A DNA stretch of 64,000 bases from Orrella dioscoreae (GTDB lineage: Bacteria > Pseudomonadota > Gammaproteobacteria > Burkholderiales > Burkholderiaceae_B): NCBI RefSeq assembly GCF_900089455.2, contig NZ_LT907988.1, forward strand, positions 496,001-560,000, written 5' to 3'. Shown piece after piece: positions 17,954 through 27,980 of the stretch (its first letter is position 1; each line of letters opens with the position of its first letter). The position numbers and the translations under genes are program-made. The notes below the pieces were generated by a model. The model was not told where the DNA came from and ran no database searches. It was given only the letters and a program-made list of their open reading frames with translations.

Positions 17954-18612
17954 TGGACTGGGCCTCCCTGGACTGGCCGTTGATCGGCGAGGCGGCTGCC
18001 GACACGCTGTTGATGACGGGTTTCTCGCTGGGCTTCACGGTGCTGATCGGTTTGCCGCTGGGCGTGGTGCTGTTCCTGACGGGGCCGCGCCAGATGCTGG
18101 CCAACCGTGCCGTCTACGGCGTGCTCTCCTTCATCGTGAACGTCCTGCGCTCCGTGCCCTTCCTGATCCTGCTGATCGTGATGATTCCGCTCACGCGCGT
18201 ACTGGCGGGAACGTCGCTGGGGGTCCAGGGCGCGATTCCGCCGCTGGTGGCCAGCGCGGCGCCGTTCTTCGCCCGGCTGGTGGAGAACGTGCTGCGTGAA
18301 CTGGACCCCGGCGTGACCGAAGCCTGCCATGCCATGGGCGCGGATTCGCGCCAGACGGTGCTGTGGGCCTTGCTGCCCGAGGCCACGACCGGGCTCATTG
18401 CCGCGACCGTGGTGACCGCGATCACGCTCGTGGGCTATTCGGCCATGTCGGGCGTGATCGGCGGCGGCGGCCTGGGCGACCTGGCGGTGCGTTTCGGCTA
18501 TCAGCGCTACCAGACCGACGTGATGATCGTGACCGTCGCTGCGCTGGTGGTCATGGTGCAGGGGGTGCAGGTGCTGGGCGACTGGCTGGTGCAGCGCCTG
18601 AACCGGAAATAA
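17950..18612 (+). CDS. metI: Methionine ABC transporter permease
   Basis: A 220-residue inner-membrane permease with five hydrophobic helices. The coupling loop EACHAMGADSRQTVLWALLPEA is the EAA motif that docks MetN. Translation is coupled to metN by a four-base overlap. Confidence 0.93.
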   Translation: MMDWASLDWPLIGEAAADTLLMTGFSLGFTVLIGLPLGVVLFLTGPRQMLANRAVYGVLSFIVNVLRSVPFLILLIVMIPLTRVLAGTSLGVQGAIPPLVASAAPFFARLVENVLRELDPGVTEACHAMGADSRQTVLWALLPEATTGLIAATVVTAITLVGYSAMSGVIGGGGLGDLAVRFGYQRYQTDVMIVTVAALVVMVQGVQVLGDWLVQRLNRK

Positions 18613-18672
18613 GGCCTTCCCGATCCCTGTCCGTTCAATCGTGCTGTTTCATCGTTCCTGGAGGAAGTCATC

Positions 18673-19458
18673 ATGTTCAAGACCGTCAGTTCCCTGATCG
18701 CCACTTCCGTGCTGGCGCTGGCCGCCAGTGGCGTGCAGGCGGAAAAGCTCTCGATCGCGGCCACGCCCGTGCCCCATGCCGAGCTGCTGGAGTTCGTGAA
18801 ACCGCGCCTGGCCAAGGAGGGTGTCGAGCTCGACATCAAGGTCTTCACCGACTACGTGCAGCCCAATCTGCAGGTCTTCGAGAAGAACCTGGACGCCAAC
18901 TTCTTCCAGCACAAGCCCTATCTGGACACGTTCAACAAGGACCGCGGGACGAACCTGGTGCCGGTGGGCGCGGTGCACGTCGAGCCTTTCGGCGCCTATT
19001 CGAAGAAGGTCAAGGCCGTGGCCGATCTGAAGGATGGCGCCACCATCGCGATTCCCAACGATCCGTCCAACGCGGGCCGCTCGCTGGTGCTGCTGCAGAA
19101 GCAGGGGCTGCTCAAGCTGAAGGACCCGTCCAATATCCTGGCGACGGCGCGCGACGTGGCGGAGAACCCGCGCAAGTTCCGCTTCCGCGAACTGGAGGCG
19201 GCCACGCTGCCGCGCGTGCTGGCGGACGTGGACCTGGCGCTGATCAACACCAACTATGCCCTGGAAGCCGGCCTGTCGCCCACCCAGGACGCCCTCTTCA
19301 TCGAAGACAAGGACTCGCCCTATGCGAACCTGCTGGTCACGCGTCCCGACAACAAGGATGCCCCGGCCGTGAAGAAGCTGATCCAGGCTCTGCAGTCGGC
19401 CGAGACCAAGGCCTTCATCGAGGAGAAGTACAAGGGCGCGGTGGTGCCGGCGTTCTGA
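18673..19458 (+). CDS. metQ: Methionine-binding periplasmic protein
   Basis: A 261-residue NlpA/MetQ-family solute receptor. The signal peptide (residues 1-23, LIATSVLALAASGVQA) lacks a lipobox Cys, so the product is soluble rather than lipid-anchored as in E. coli. Family motifs are ATPVPHAELLEFVKP, FTDYVQPN, NANFFQHKPYLD-type and IPNDPSNAGRSLVLLQ. It is 60 bp after metI, with GGAGG before the ATG. A strong terminator ends the operon. Confidence 0.92.
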   Translation: MFKTVSSLIATSVLALAASGVQAEKLSIAATPVPHAELLEFVKPRLAKEGVELDIKVFTDYVQPNLQVFEKNLDANFFQHKPYLDTFNKDRGTNLVPVGAVHVEPFGAYSKKVKAVADLKDGATIAIPNDPSNAGRSLVLLQKQGLLKLKDPSNILATARDVAENPRKFRFRELEAATLPRVLADVDLALINTNYALEAGLSPTQDALFIEDKDSPYANLLVTRPDNKDAPAVKKLIQALQSAETKAFIEEKYKGAVVPAF

Positions 19459-19484
19459 GGGACGCAGTCAGGTAAGAGACGGGT

Positions 19485-19520
19485 AAAAAAATAGCCGCCC
19501 TCTGCTGGCGGCTATTTTTT
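19485..19520. terminator. Bidirectional intrinsic terminator
   Basis: ATAGCCGCC (19491-19499) pairs with GGCGGCTAT (19507-19515). Runs of A before (19485-19491) and T after (19515-19520) allow termination of metQ rightward and the thioredoxin-fold gene leftward. Confidence 0.9.
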
Positions 19521-19539
19521 CGTGTGCCGCCTGGCGGCT

Positions 19540-20031
19540 TCAGCCGGCCAGCGCCTTTTCCAGCGTGGCGTGGAAATCGGCCTTGTCGTATTCGCCCAGG
19601 TAGCGCTTGACGATGCGGCCCTGCTTGTCGATCAGGAAGGCGGTGGGCGTGAGCCGCACGTCGCCGAAGCCCTTGGCGATCTCGCCCTTCGTGTCGTGCA
19701 CGACCTTGAACGGCAGGTTGCGCGTCTCGACGTAGTTCAGGACGTAGTTGGCCGGGTCGTAGTTCATGGCCACGGCGATGGTCTCGAAGCCGCGATCGTG
19801 GAAGCGCGTGTAGTTCTCGATGGTGTCGGGCATCTGCTTGATGCAGGTGACGCAGCTGGTGGCCCAGAATTTCACCAGCACCACCTTGCCGCGCAGGCTT
19901 TCCATGGAAAGCTGCTCGCCCTTGATCGTGGTGAAGGCCAGTTCCGGCGCCTTGGGCGCGGGGTTCCAGATGAACCAGGCGCCAATGCCGCCGGCGATGA
20001 CGAGGACGAGGCCGATCAGGAGTTTTTTCAT
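19540..20031 (-). CDS. TlpA/ResA-type membrane-anchored thiol-disulfide protein
   Basis: A 163-residue thioredoxin-fold protein. An N-terminal helix (residues 4-22) anchors it to the inner membrane facing the periplasm. The redox motif is FWATSCVTCIKQMP with Cys60 and Cys63. A cis-Pro is present in RLTPTAFLID. Likely roles are reduction of apocytochrome c or periplasmic thiols. The start overlaps the dolP stop by four bases. Confidence 0.87.
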   Translation of the reverse strand: MKKLLIGLVLVIAGGIGAWFIWNPAPKAPELAFTTIKGEQLSMESLRGKVVLVKFWATSCVTCIKQMPDTIENYTRFHDRGFETIAVAMNYDPANYVLNYVETRNLPFKVVHDTKGEIAKGFGDVRLTPTAFLIDKQGRIVKRYLGEYDKADFHATLEKALAG

Positions 20032-20774
20032 TGGATGGGCATGACTTCAACGCCCGAGGACGGCAGCGTTTGCGGCGCGGCTTCCTGGGCAGGCTCGCTG
20101 CCATGGGTGATGGGGGCGGCCTGGCTCTTCTGGCTGCCGGGGTTCTCCTGCGATTCGGCCAGCGCGCGTTCTTCCTCGGGCGTCATGACGTCTAGCAGGC
20201 GCACGACCTGCTTCACGCCGCTGACGTTGGCGGCGGCGGCGGACGCGTAATCGCCTTCCAGGCGGGTGACCTTGCCTTGCAGGTAGACCACGCCGCGCTC
20301 GACCGTGACGGTGAGCGTGCGCGAGGGCACGCCCTTGGTGTTGATGAGGGCGGTGCGCACCTTGGTGCCCAGCCAGGTGTCGTTGGTGCGGGCTTCCGCG
20401 CTGGACACCGGGCCGATGTTCAGCTGGTTGTAGACGTGGGTGACGTTCTCGACCTTGCCGGCGATTTCGGAGGCCTGCTGCTTGACCGTTTCATTGGGGG
20501 CTTCGCCGGTCAGCAGGACCTTGGTCTGGTAGGCCGAGGCATTGATGCGCGCGGTGTCGCCGAAATGGCGGCGCATGTTGCTTTCGACCTTGAAGCCGAT
20601 GTTCTGGTCTTCCAGCTGCACGCCAGCCGTGCGGCGGTCGGTGGCGACCAGGGCCGTGCCGCCGGCAGCGGCGCCCACGACCAGCGGGGCGCAGGCCGAC
20701 AGCAGGCTGGTGCCGGCGGCGAGTGCCGCGGCGATCAGCAGGGGGCGGGCGGCGCGACGGGCGGTCAGGGTCAT
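20028..20774 (-). CDS. dolP: Dual-BON-domain outer-membrane lipoprotein DolP
   Basis: A 248-residue protein with a signal peptide ending LLSAC (lipidated Cys28) and two BON domains (about residues 55-122 and 130-200). It lies in the diaA-dolP order also found in E. coli, where DolP (YraP) supports outer-membrane integrity. The C-terminal ~45 residues are Gln/Glu/Pro-rich and longer than in E. coli (191 aa). Its ATG overlaps the diaA stop. Confidence 0.87.
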   Translation of the reverse strand: MTLTARRAARPLLIAAALAAGTSLLSACAPLVVGAAAGGTALVATDRRTAGVQLEDQNIGFKVESNMRRHFGDTARINASAYQTKVLLTGEAPNETVKQQASEIAGKVENVTHVYNQLNIGPVSSAEARTNDTWLGTKVRTALINTKGVPSRTLTVTVERGVVYLQGKVTRLEGDYASAAAANVSGVKQVVRLLDVMTPEEERALAESQENPGSQKSQAAPITHGSEPAQEAAPQTLPSSGVEVMPIQ

Positions 20775-21364
20775 GCGGGGTCTCCGAGCAGCAAGGCGTC
20801 AATGCCGTCGCACAGCGCGTGCAACAGCAGGATGTGGACCTCCTGGATGCGCATGGTGCGGTCATGCGGCACGCACAGGTGGACGTCGTCGGGGGTGAGC
20901 AGGTCGTTGAACTGGCCGCCACCCTTGCCCGTGAGCGCGATGACGCGCATGTCGCGTTCATGGGCTGCTTCGATGGACAGTGCCACGTTGACGGAGTTCC
21001 CGCTGGTGGAAATGGCCACCAGCACGTCGCCGGGTTGGCCCAGCGCCAGGACCTGGCGTTCGAAGACGTGTTCGTAGCCGTAGTCGTTGCCGACCGCGGT
21101 CAGGATGGAGGTGTCGGTGTTCAGCGCGATGCCGGCCAGCGGCAGGCGTTCGCGCTCGAAGCGGCCGACCAGCTCGGCGATGAAGTGCTGGGCGTCGGCG
21201 GCCGAGCCGCCATTGCCGCAGGCCAGGATCTTGCCGTTGTTGGCCAGGGCGGCGAACAACAGGTCCACGCCCAGGGCGAGCGGGCCGCTCAGGGCCTGGC
21301 TGCTTTCCTGGAAGGTGGAGATGGCGTCATTGAAATGCGCCGTCATACGAGAGGTCATGTCCAT
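20771..21364 (-). CDS. diaA: SIS-domain protein DiaA / phosphoheptose isomerase-like
   Basis: A 197-residue SIS-domain protein with the sugar-phosphate motifs ILACGNGGSAADAQHFIAE and AISTSGNSVNV, and a C-terminal HDRTMRIQEVHILLLHALCD. By family it could be GmhA (sedoheptulose-7-phosphate isomerase) or DiaA, the DnaA-binding initiation factor. Position next to yraN and dolP, opposite rsmI, is the E. coli diaA neighbourhood, so DiaA is preferred. The isomerase catalytic Glu/His positions look retained, so enzymatic activity cannot be excluded. Confidence 0.82.
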   Translation of the reverse strand: MDMTSRMTAHFNDAISTFQESSQALSGPLALGVDLLFAALANNGKILACGNGGSAADAQHFIAELVGRFERERLPLAGIALNTDTSILTAVGNDYGYEHVFERQVLALGQPGDVLVAISTSGNSVNVALSIEAAHERDMRVIALTGKGGGQFNDLLTPDDVHLCVPHDRTMRIQEVHILLLHALCDGIDALLLGDPA

Positions 21365-21427
21365 GGGCGCGATTATCTCACGGCGGCTGTCTCGTGGCGC
21401 GGGCGGGAAAGGCGGTCCTGCGCGTGG

Positions 21428-21967
21428 TCAAGCGGGGGCGTCCGGGGTGTCGAAGGCGCCGCGCAGCCAGGTCAGCGACCCGTCTTCCGCGGCCACGACG
21501 TCGTAGCGGCAGGCGGGTTGCCGGCCGTTCCAGCCGGCGCGGGCAAGACGGGGCAGGAAATGCGCCGCGGCCCGGGCCACGCGGGCCTGCTTGGCGGCGT
21601 CCACGCTGGCCGCCGCGCCGCCGTGGCGAGCCGCCGCTCGGTAGCGCACCTCGACGAAGACGAGCACGTCGCCGTCGCGCATGACGAGGTCGATCTCGCC
21701 CGCCTTGCAGCGCAGGTTGCGCGCCAGGGGCGCGAGGCCGGCGCGGCACAGCAGGGCCAGCGCCGCGTCTTCCGTGGCCTGGCCGCGGCGCTGGGCGGCC
21801 GTGACGGGGCTGGCCGGCGTCTGCGCCGCCTCCGATGCCCGACCGTCGGCAGCGCGTGGCCGGGCCGCGCGCTGGCGGCTGCGTTGCGCCTTTTTCTGGG
21901 CGTTGCGCACGGTCTGCCAGGCCGAGGCGGGCAGGGCGGGAAGCGGCGTGTCGGTGGGGGCAGGCAT
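21428..21967 (-). CDS. yraN: UPF0102 (YraN) nuclease-fold protein
   Basis: A 179-residue protein. The conserved UPF0102 block runs from about residue 60: [14 protein letters not shown], then [14 protein letters not shown] and LVFVEVRYR, an E-D-ExK-like restriction-endonuclease core. The usual family length is about 120-130 residues. Here a basic, Ala-rich N-terminal extension of about 55 residues precedes it, and a later start is possible. It is divergent from rsmI (66 bp), as in E. coli. The function is not firmly known; a role in DNA repair or recombination has been suggested. Confidence 0.82.
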   Translation of the reverse strand: MPAPTDTPLPALPASAWQTVRNAQKKAQRSRQRAARPRAADGRASEAAQTPASPVTAAQRRGQATEDAALALLCRAGLAPLARNLRCKAGEIDLVMRDGDVLVFVEVRYRAAARHGGAAASVDAAKQARVARAAAHFLPRLARAGWNGRQPACRYDVVAAEDGSLTWLRGAFDTPDAPA

Positions 21968-22033
21968 GGCAGCGCGGGGCGAAAGAGGGTGGCGGCTACA
22001 CTGGCAGACCCTCCAGCGCCTGAGAAGTCCCCC

Positions 22034-22963
22034 ATGAACGAAAACGTCCAGTCCCCCCACGATGCCTGGCGCCGCGTGGCCGAGCGCGTCGACGGCCAGC
22101 ATTGGCCCGAAGGGGCCCTGTACGTGGTGGCCACGCCCATCGGCAACCTGGGCGACCTGGGCCTGCGGGCCTGGCAGGCGCTGGTGCGCGCCGACGTCAT
22201 CGCCGCCGAGGACACCCGCGCCAGCCGCGTGCTGATGGACGCGTGGGGCGTGGGCACGCCGCTCATGGCCGCGCACCGTCACAACGAGGCGGCCGCCGCG
22301 CAGGACGTGGTGGCGCGCCTGGCGCGCGGCGAGCGCGTGGCGCTGGTGTCGGACGCAGGCGCGCCCGCGGTCAGCGACCCGGGCGCCCGCATCGTGCGTG
22401 CTGCCCGCGAGGCTGGCCACAAGGTGGTGCCCGTGCCGGGCCCCAGCGCCGTCATCGCCGCCCTGATGGGCAGCGGCGTCACGTCCGACGAGAATCCCGC
22501 CTTTGCCTTCGCGGGGTTCGCACCCGCCAAGCAGGCGGCACGCCAGCGCTGGCTGCGCCTGTGGTGCGCGCTGCCCGCGCCGGTGGTGATCTACGAGTCG
22601 CCCCACCGCCTTTCGGCCACGCTGTCGGATTTGCTGGAGGTGGCCGGCCCCGAGCGGCAGCTGACGCTGGCGCGCGAGCTGACCAAGCGTTTCGAGGAAA
22701 TCGCGACGGTGACGCTGGCCGAGGCGGCGGCCTGGCTGGCGGCCGATGCGCACCGCGGCCAGGGCGAGTTCGTGCTGATCGTGCACGAGGCGCCCGCCGC
22801 GCCCGAGCGCGGCGACGAGGCCATTGCGCCGGAAACCCTGGCGCTGCTGGATGCCTTGCTGGAAACGGTGTCGGTGCGCGACGCCGCGCGCGTGGCCGCG
22901 AAGGTGAGCGGCCTGCCGCGCGACCAGCTGTACGCGGCCGCGCTGGCGCGCAAACCGGGCTGA
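22034..22963 (+). CDS. rsmI: 16S rRNA (cytidine-1402-2'-O)-methyltransferase
   Basis: A 309-residue SAM-dependent methyltransferase of the tetrapyrrole-methylase fold that modifies C1402 in the ribosomal P site. Motifs are [14 protein letters not shown] (~28-41), [46 protein letters not shown] and VIYESPHRL. The start at 22034 gives the normal N-terminus. It is transcribed away from yraN. Confidence 0.94.
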   Translation: MNENVQSPHDAWRRVAERVDGQHWPEGALYVVATPIGNLGDLGLRAWQALVRADVIAAEDTRASRVLMDAWGVGTPLMAAHRHNEAAAAQDVVARLARGERVALVSDAGAPAVSDPGARIVRAAREAGHKVVPVPGPSAVIAALMGSGVTSDENPAFAFAGFAPAKQAARQRWLRLWCALPAPVVIYESPHRLSATLSDLLEVAGPERQLTLARELTKRFEEIATVTLAEAAAWLAADAHRGQGEFVLIVHEAPAAPERGDEAIAPETLALLDALLETVSVRDAARVAAKVSGLPRDQLYAAALARKPG

Positions 22964-22985
22964 GCCCGGCCGCGACGCAGCAAGG

Positions 22986-23975
22986 TCAGGGCACGATCGC
23001 CAGGCTGGGAATCACGCCCGTGCGGTTGGCCACGTCCTGGGCCGCGCGCTCGGCGCTCATGCGGTCGGCGTACGGCCCGATGCGTACGCGATAGAACGAC
23101 CCCGATTGATGCACATTGATGGCAGGCGTCTCGCCCGGCGAGAACGCCGTGCCGACGCGCCCGGCCAGGGCGTGCGCATTGCCGGCTTCGCCGAAGGCGC
23201 CCAGTTGCAGGAAGACGCCGCGCGCGCCGGTGTCGGGCGCGCCGATGGCCGCTTGCGTGGGGGCCGACGAAGCCGGGATGGCGGCGACAGGCGGGGGTAG
23301 CGGTTGCGCCTGTGGTGCGGGGGCGGGCTCGTAGGCCACTGCCTGCGCGCCCGGATTGGCGGCGGCGCGGCCTGCCTGGATCTCGCGGATCTCGTCGGGC
23401 AGGATGCGCTCGACGATGACCTCGCCGCTGCCCGGGCCGATGATGCCCAGCTTGTGGGCCGCGACATACGACAGGTCGATGATGCGCCCGTCATGGAAGG
23501 GGCCGCGGTCGTTCACGCGCAGCACCACGGTCTTGTTGGTGCCCACGCGCGTGACGCGCACATAGCTGGGTATCGGCAGGGTGGTGTGCGCGGCCGTCAT
23601 AGCGTACATGTCGTACTTCTCGCCATTGGAGGTGCTGTTGCCGTGGAACTTGCGGCCATACCACGATGCCCGGCCGCGCGCCTTGTAGGGACGGTCGGTG
23701 GTGTCCGGCACATAGCGTTTGCCGAAGATGACGTAGGGGCGCATCGTGCCGGCGGACAGCGGTTCGATGCGCGGCACGGCATCCGGGATGGCGTCCAGGT
23801 TGCTGGGCGGGCTGTCGTGAGGGCCGTCGTCCTTGTAATACCCGCCGCCGCCCGACTTCTTGGGCGAGGCGCCGCAGGCGGCAAGGACGAGGACGGTGGC
23901 GACGATCAGCGCGGTGCGCAGCACGCGCCAGCCGCGCGCACCGCCGTGGCTGGAGGCAGGCATCATGGTGTTCAT
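22986..23975 (-). CDS. rlpA: Septal-ring lytic transglycosylase lipoprotein RlpA
   Basis: A 329-residue outer-membrane lipoprotein with lipobox LVLAAC (Cys34). The double-psi beta-barrel domain starts near residue 100 ([12 protein letters not shown]). Its catalytic-type residues are Glu119 in NGEKYD, His130 and Asp156 in RVNDRGPF. A Pro/Ala-rich linker leads to a C-terminal SPOR domain (about 250-329), which targets denuded glycan at the division site. Its start overlaps the rapZ stop by four bases, which ties a cell-wall enzyme to the PTS-Ntr gene cluster. Confidence 0.92.
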   Translation of the reverse strand: MNTMMPASSHGGARGWRVLRTALIVATVLVLAACGASPKKSGGGGYYKDDGPHDSPPSNLDAIPDAVPRIEPLSAGTMRPYVIFGKRYVPDTTDRPYKARGRASWYGRKFHGNSTSNGEKYDMYAMTAAHTTLPIPSYVRVTRVGTNKTVVLRVNDRGPFHDGRIIDLSYVAAHKLGIIGPGSGEVIVERILPDEIREIQAGRAAANPGAQAVAYEPAPAPQAQPLPPPVAAIPASSAPTQAAIGAPDTGARGVFLQLGAFGEAGNAHALAGRVGTAFSPGETPAINVHQSGSFYRVRIGPYADRMSAERAAQDVANRTGVIPSLAIVP

Positions 23976-24877
23976 GCGGGGTCGTTTGCCGGTTGTGCGC
24001 GGTGACGCACGAGCAGGGGCTGGTGGTCGGCGAAGCGCCGCGAGAGTTCCTCGACGATGTAGACGGAACGGTGCTGGCCGCCTGTACAGCCGACGGCCAC
24101 CGTCAGGTAGCTGCGCGTGTCCTGCATGTAGCGCGGTAGCCAGCGGCGGATGAAGCCCTCGATGTCCTCGATCATCTGCTCGACCTCGTCGAAGCCGCGC
24201 AGCCACGCTGCCACGGGTTCGTCCTTGCCGGTCAGCGGACGCAGCTGGCTGTCGTAATGCGGGTTCGGCAGGCAGCGCACGTCGAAGACGAGGTCGGAGT
24301 CGCGCGGCACGCCGCGCTTGTAGGCGAAGGACTGGAAGGTCAGCACCAGCGGCTGGCGGTCGGCATGCACCAGGTCGCGCACCCAGGCGCGCAGGTGGCC
24401 AGGCGTGAGCTCGGAGGTGTCGATGACGTGTTCCTGCTCGCGCAGCGGCGCCAGCAGCTCGCGTTCGTGCGCGATGCATTCCTTCAACGAGGGCGTGCCG
24501 CCCGTCGCGGTGCGCAGGCGGTCGGCCAGCGGGTGGCGCCGGCGCGATTCCGAATAGCGCTGCACCAGCGTGTCTGTGTTGGCATCCAGGAAGATGACGC
24601 GCAGTTCGGTGCCCATGGCGCGCTGCGCGGTGATGACGTCGGGCAGCTCGGCCAGTTCGCCCGGCGAGCGGACATCGATGGCGACAGCCACGCGCTTGAG
24701 GCTTTCGTCTTCCTTGGCGTTGCCCAGGAACTCGTGCAGGAAGCGCACGGGCAGGTTGTCGATGCAGGTGTAGCCGGAGTCTTCCAGCAGGCGCAGCGCA
24801 ACGGACTTGCCGGAGCCCGAGATGCCGGTGATCAGGACGACGTGCAGCGCCGGGGACTCTTCGATGGGCGCCGTCAT
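23972..24877 (-). CDS. rapZ: RapZ-family nucleotide-binding RNase adapter
   Basis: A 301-residue protein with P-loop GISGSGKS (~18-25) followed by [10 protein letters not shown] and [10 protein letters not shown]. The C-terminal half has [11 protein letters not shown] and [16 protein letters not shown], the RapZ signature that in E. coli binds GlcN6P and directs RNase E to GlmZ. In betaproteobacteria the RNA target is unknown. It is four-base coupled to both hprK and rlpA. Confidence 0.92.
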   Translation of the reverse strand: MTAPIEESPALHVVLITGISGSGKSVALRLLEDSGYTCIDNLPVRFLHEFLGNAKEDESLKRVAVAIDVRSPGELAELPDVITAQRAMGTELRVIFLDANTDTLVQRYSESRRRHPLADRLRTATGGTPSLKECIAHERELLAPLREQEHVIDTSELTPGHLRAWVRDLVHADRQPLVLTFQSFAYKRGVPRDSDLVFDVRCLPNPHYDSQLRPLTGKDEPVAAWLRGFDEVEQMIEDIEGFIRRWLPRYMQDTRSYLTVAVGCTGGQHRSVYIVEELSRRFADHQPLLVRHRAQPANDPA

Positions 24878-25800
24878 TTGCTGTTCTGCATGATCGCGAT
24901 GGTCTGGCGTTCCATGAATTCGCCCAGCGTGTCGATGCCACGCAGCTTCAGGATGGTGTTGCGCACGGCGGCCTCGACCAGCACGGCCAGGTTGCGCCCG
25001 GCGGCCACCTGCAGCATGACGCGGCGGATGGGCAGGCCCAGCATGTCCTGCGTCATGTCCTGCAGCGGCAGGCGTTCGAACTTGTCCTGCGCGGTGGCGC
25101 GGATGAGGTGCACGATGAGCTTCAGGCGCATCTTGCGGCGCACCGAGGTCTCGCCGAAGATGGTGCGGATGTCGAGCAGTCCCAGGCCGCGCACTTCCAG
25201 CAGGTTCTGCAGCAACGGCGGGCAGTGCCCTTCGATGACGCTGGGCGCGGTGCGCGACAGCTCCACGGCATCGTCGGCGACGAGCCCGTGGCCGCGCGAA
25301 ATCAGTTCCAGCGCCAGCTCGCTCTTGCCCAGGCCCGATTCGCCGGTGATCAGCACGCCCACGCCCAGCACGTCCATGAAGACGCCGTGCACGGTGGTGG
25401 TGGGCGCCAGGCGCTTGCCCAGGTAGACGCGCAGCAGGTCGATGACCTGCGCGGCGCTGATCGGCGTCGACAGCAGCGGGACGTTGTGCTTTTCGCAGTT
25501 CTCGATGAGGTCGTCCGGGGCGGACAGGCCGTCGGCCAGCAGGATGCCCGGGACGTTGCCCACCAGCAGTTCGTCGATCTGTTGTGATCGGCGCCGTGCA
25601 TCCATGCGGGTGTAGTAGGCCATTTCGCCCTCGCCCACGACCTGGATGCGCGAGGGGTGGATGAGGTTCAGGTGGCCGATGAGGTCGGCGGCCGAGGTTC
25701 CGTCGTCCGGGATGCCGTTGTCCGCGGCAGCGTGGCCGGCGATCCAGGTGAAGGGAATTTTGTCGGCGTTGTCGTCTACAAGATCCTGGACTGTCAGCAT
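24874..25800 (-). CDS. hprK: HPr kinase/phosphorylase
   Basis: A 308-residue bifunctional enzyme that phosphorylates and dephosphorylates Ser46 of HPr. The C-terminal catalytic domain has Walker A GESGLGKS (153-160), His138 in VHGVF, and LVADDAVEL. The family signature [10 protein letters not shown] is followed by a C-terminal Lys/Arg helix. In proteobacteria it controls an incomplete PTS with EIIA-Ntr. The start at 25800 lies 17 bp after the ptsN stop. Confidence 0.94.
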   Translation of the reverse strand: MLTVQDLVDDNADKIPFTWIAGHAAADNGIPDDGTSAADLIGHLNLIHPSRIQVVGEGEMAYYTRMDARRRSQQIDELLVGNVPGILLADGLSAPDDLIENCEKHNVPLLSTPISAAQVIDLLRVYLGKRLAPTTTVHGVFMDVLGVGVLITGESGLGKSELALELISRGHGLVADDAVELSRTAPSVIEGHCPPLLQNLLEVRGLGLLDIRTIFGETSVRRKMRLKLIVHLIRATAQDKFERLPLQDMTQDMLGLPIRRVMLQVAAGRNLAVLVEAAVRNTILKLRGIDTLGEFMERQTIAIMQNSK

Positions 25801-25817
25801 GTCACGCTCTGTAGAGG

Positions 25818-26273
25818 TCAGGGCTGGCCGGTGGTGAGCAGCCGGTGCACGATGGCAGGGTCTGTCTCGGTATTCAGGCGTTCACGCAAGGGCTTGTTCG
25901 ACAGCAGTTGCGCGAGTTCGGCCAGGATGTCCAGGTGTTGCTGGGTGGCCGTTTCCGGCACGAGCAGGATCATCAGCAGGCTGACGGGCTGGCCATCGGG
26001 CGCATCGAAGGGCACGGGCTGTGCCAGACGATAGAACGCCGCCAGCGCTTCGGTCAGGCCCTTGACCCGGCCGTGCGGCACCGCGACGCCCTGTCCCAGG
26101 GCCGTCGAGCCCAGCCGCTCTCGAGAGAACAGGCTGTCGAACACCGTGGTGCGCGCCAGGCCGTGCTGGTTTTCGAAGAGCAGGCCGGCTTGTTCGAACG
26201 CCCGCTTTTTGCTTGTGACCGGCAGGTCAAGGACGACATTTCCGGCCGGCAGGATACGCGACAAGTGGTTCAT
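25818..26273 (-). CDS. ptsN: PTS EIIA-Ntr regulatory protein
   Basis: A 151-residue EIIA protein of the nitrogen-related PTS. The phosphoacceptor is His67 in [10 protein letters not shown], preceded by [10 protein letters not shown]. It controls potassium uptake and other functions by protein contacts rather than sugar transport. Starts at 26273 (MNHLSR) and 26282 (MLRMNH) are possible; the shorter matches the family. Neither has a clear ribosome site, and a TATAAT box sits directly upstream (26281-26286). Confidence 0.92.
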   Translation of the reverse strand: MNHLSRILPAGNVVLDLPVTSKKRAFEQAGLLFENQHGLARTTVFDSLFSRERLGSTALGQGVAVPHGRVKGLTEALAAFYRLAQPVPFDAPDGQPVSLLMILLVPETATQQHLDILAELAQLLSNKPLRERLNTETDPAIVHRLLTTGQP

Positions 26274-26280
26274 GCGAAGC

Positions 26281-26310
26281 ATTATAGGTTTCGAATGTCG
26301 CAATGCACAA
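26281..26310 (-). promoter_or_regulatory. Candidate ptsN promoter giving a near-leaderless mRNA
   Basis: On the minus strand TTGTGC (26310-26305), an 18-bp spacer and a perfect TATAAT (26286-26281) predict a transcript start near 26274, one base from the ptsN ATG at 26273. The remaining hpf-ptsN gap (26311-26610) shows no gene or clear structure. Confidence 0.45.
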
Positions 26311-26610
26311 AACGCCCCGGCGCCGCATGCTGGGCGGGCGTCTTCGGACGATGCGCGCCAGTCCCCGCGAGAAGCCTGGCGGCGTGGCATTGCCGCAATC
26401 AGTGTGCGTGGCCGAAGCCTCGCCGTGAGGGACAAGCATAGACCGGTACGGCCGGGGGCAGCAAGCCGCCAGGAGCGAGTGTGTCGGAATGGGGGGATGG
26501 ACTGCTGGAAACCAAGAAAATCTTGGCTGGCCTGGGCCCCGCGAAAGCTCGAGGGACGCCAGGCGAGGGCGCGTCAGCTCAGGGACACGCCGCGTGCACG
26601 TTGACGGGCG

Positions 26611-26931
26611 CTATGCCGCCATTTGCCGCTTTGCGGGCTCATGCGAGTGGTTCTGGAGTCGATCCTTGTGCTGGATGACCTTGCGGTCGACCTTGTCGGC
26701 CAGGGCGTCGATGGCCGCGTAAAGGTTTTCCTCGACGGCTTCGCAATGAATGTCCTTGCCGCGGACACGCATCGTGATTTCGGCTCTGTGCCTCAGGGGC
26801 TCGACCGAGAGTATGACCTGCGTGTCGATGACGTTGTCGAAGTGACGCAGCACGCGCGCCAGCTTGGTGAGGACATATTCCCGGATGGCGGGGGTGACGT
26901 CGAGATGGTGACCACTGATGCTCAGGTTCAT
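26611..26931 (-). CDS. hpf: Ribosome hibernation promoting factor, short form
   Basis: A 106-residue HPF/YhbH protein that binds the 30S decoding region in stationary phase. It begins [20 protein letters not shown] with an AGGAG 11 nt upstream. Typical features are [38 protein letters not shown] and a basic C-terminus. There is no C-terminal dimerisation domain, so it is the short form. rpoN, usually found just upstream, is absent here. Confidence 0.93.
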   Translation of the reverse strand: MNLSISGHHLDVTPAIREYVLTKLARVLRHFDNVIDTQVILSVEPLRHRAEITMRVRGKDIHCEAVEENLYAAIDALADKVDRKVIQHKDRLQNHSHEPAKRQMAA

Positions 26932-27037
26932 ATGGAACTCTCCTATCGTGACTAAAACAAGGCGCGTGGGTACGCGGGTTTGGACTTGTAGGCCATCCTC
27001 CTGAAACGAGTTCGTCGTGAATTCAGTGTATAGACAA

Positions 27038-27068
27038 ACCCCGCCGAAACCAAGGGTCTGGGCGGGGT
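27038..27068 (-). terminator. Hairpin ending the lptB transcript
   Basis: ACCCCGCC / GGCGGGGT arms (27061-27068 and 27038-27045) form a stem, followed on the minus strand by TTTGTCT. A second perfect hairpin (GTTCTTGC/GCAAGAAC, 27091-27112) sits between it and the lptB stop. TATACA just beyond may be the -10 of hpf. Confidence 0.55.
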
Positions 27069-27130
27069 CGTTACACGTCGTTTTACGTGGGTTCTTGCGT
27101 GTAAGCAAGAACGGGTCTGGCACCGGTTTT

Positions 27131-27967
27131 TTACATCCGGAAGTGCTCGCCCAGATAGACGCGCCGGACGGCGGGATCGCCGACGATCTCGTCGGGATGG
27201 CCATCGGTCAGCACCTTGCCTTCGCTGATGATGTAGGCGCGGTCGCAGATGCCCAGCGTTTCGCGCACGTTGTGGTCGGTGATGAGCACGCCGATGTTGC
27301 GGCTCTTCAGGAAGCGCACGATGCGCTGGATTTCGATGACCGCGATGGGGTCCACGCCGGCGAAGGGCTCGTCCAGCAGGATGAAGCGCGGCTGCGTGGC
27401 CAGCGCGCGGGCGATTTCGACGCGGCGGCGTTCGCCGCCCGACAGCGAGATGGCCATGTTGCGGCGGATGTGGCCGATCTGGAGTTCTTCCAGCAACGAT
27501 TCGAGCAGTTCCTCGGTCTTGGCCGCCGAGAGTGCCTTGCCGTTGGCGTCGACCTGCAGTTCCAGCACGGCGCGGATGTTCTGTTCGACCGTCAGGCGGC
27601 GGAACACCGAGGCGTCCTGCGGCAGGTAGGACAGGCCCAGCCGTGCCCGCTTGTGGATGGGCATGGCGGTGACCGGCACGCCGTCGATCTCGATGCGGCC
27701 GGCGTCGGCGGGCACGAGGCCCACGATCATGTAGAAGCTGGTGGTCTTGCCCGCGCCATTGGGGCCGAGCAGCCCCACGACCTCGCCGCTGTCCACGGCG
27801 ATGGAGACGTCCTGGACCACGGTGCGGCTGTTGTAGGTCTTGCGCAGGCCGACGGCGCGCAGCCGGCCGGCTTGGCTGGACAGGCCGCTGGCGACGGCGG
27901 CCGAGGCGCCGGGCAGGTCGGCGTCGGTGGCGTTGGCGTTGGCGGTGGCTTTTGCGTCTGCGCTCAT
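27131..27967 (-). CDS. lptB: LPS export ABC transporter ATPase
   Basis: A 278-residue ABC ATPase that drives lipopolysaccharide from the inner membrane to the Lpt bridge. The Walker A is GPNGAGKT (68-75), the signature [15 protein letters not shown], and Walker [14 protein letters not shown], with the family-typical [17 protein letters not shown]. The first ~37 residues are a Ser/Ala-rich extension absent in E. coli (241 aa). Confidence 0.94.
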   Translation of the reverse strand: MSADAKATANANATDADLPGASAAVASGLSSQAGRLRAVGLRKTYNSRTVVQDVSIAVDSGEVVGLLGPNGAGKTTSFYMIVGLVPADAGRIEIDGVPVTAMPIHKRARLGLSYLPQDASVFRRLTVEQNIRAVLELQVDANGKALSAAKTEELLESLLEELQIGHIRRNMAISLSGGERRRVEIARALATQPRFILLDEPFAGVDPIAVIEIQRIVRFLKSRNIGVLITDHNVRETLGICDRAYIISEGKVLTDGHPDEIVGDPAVRRVYLGEHFRM

Positions 27968-27980
27968 GCTTGCGGCCCCC

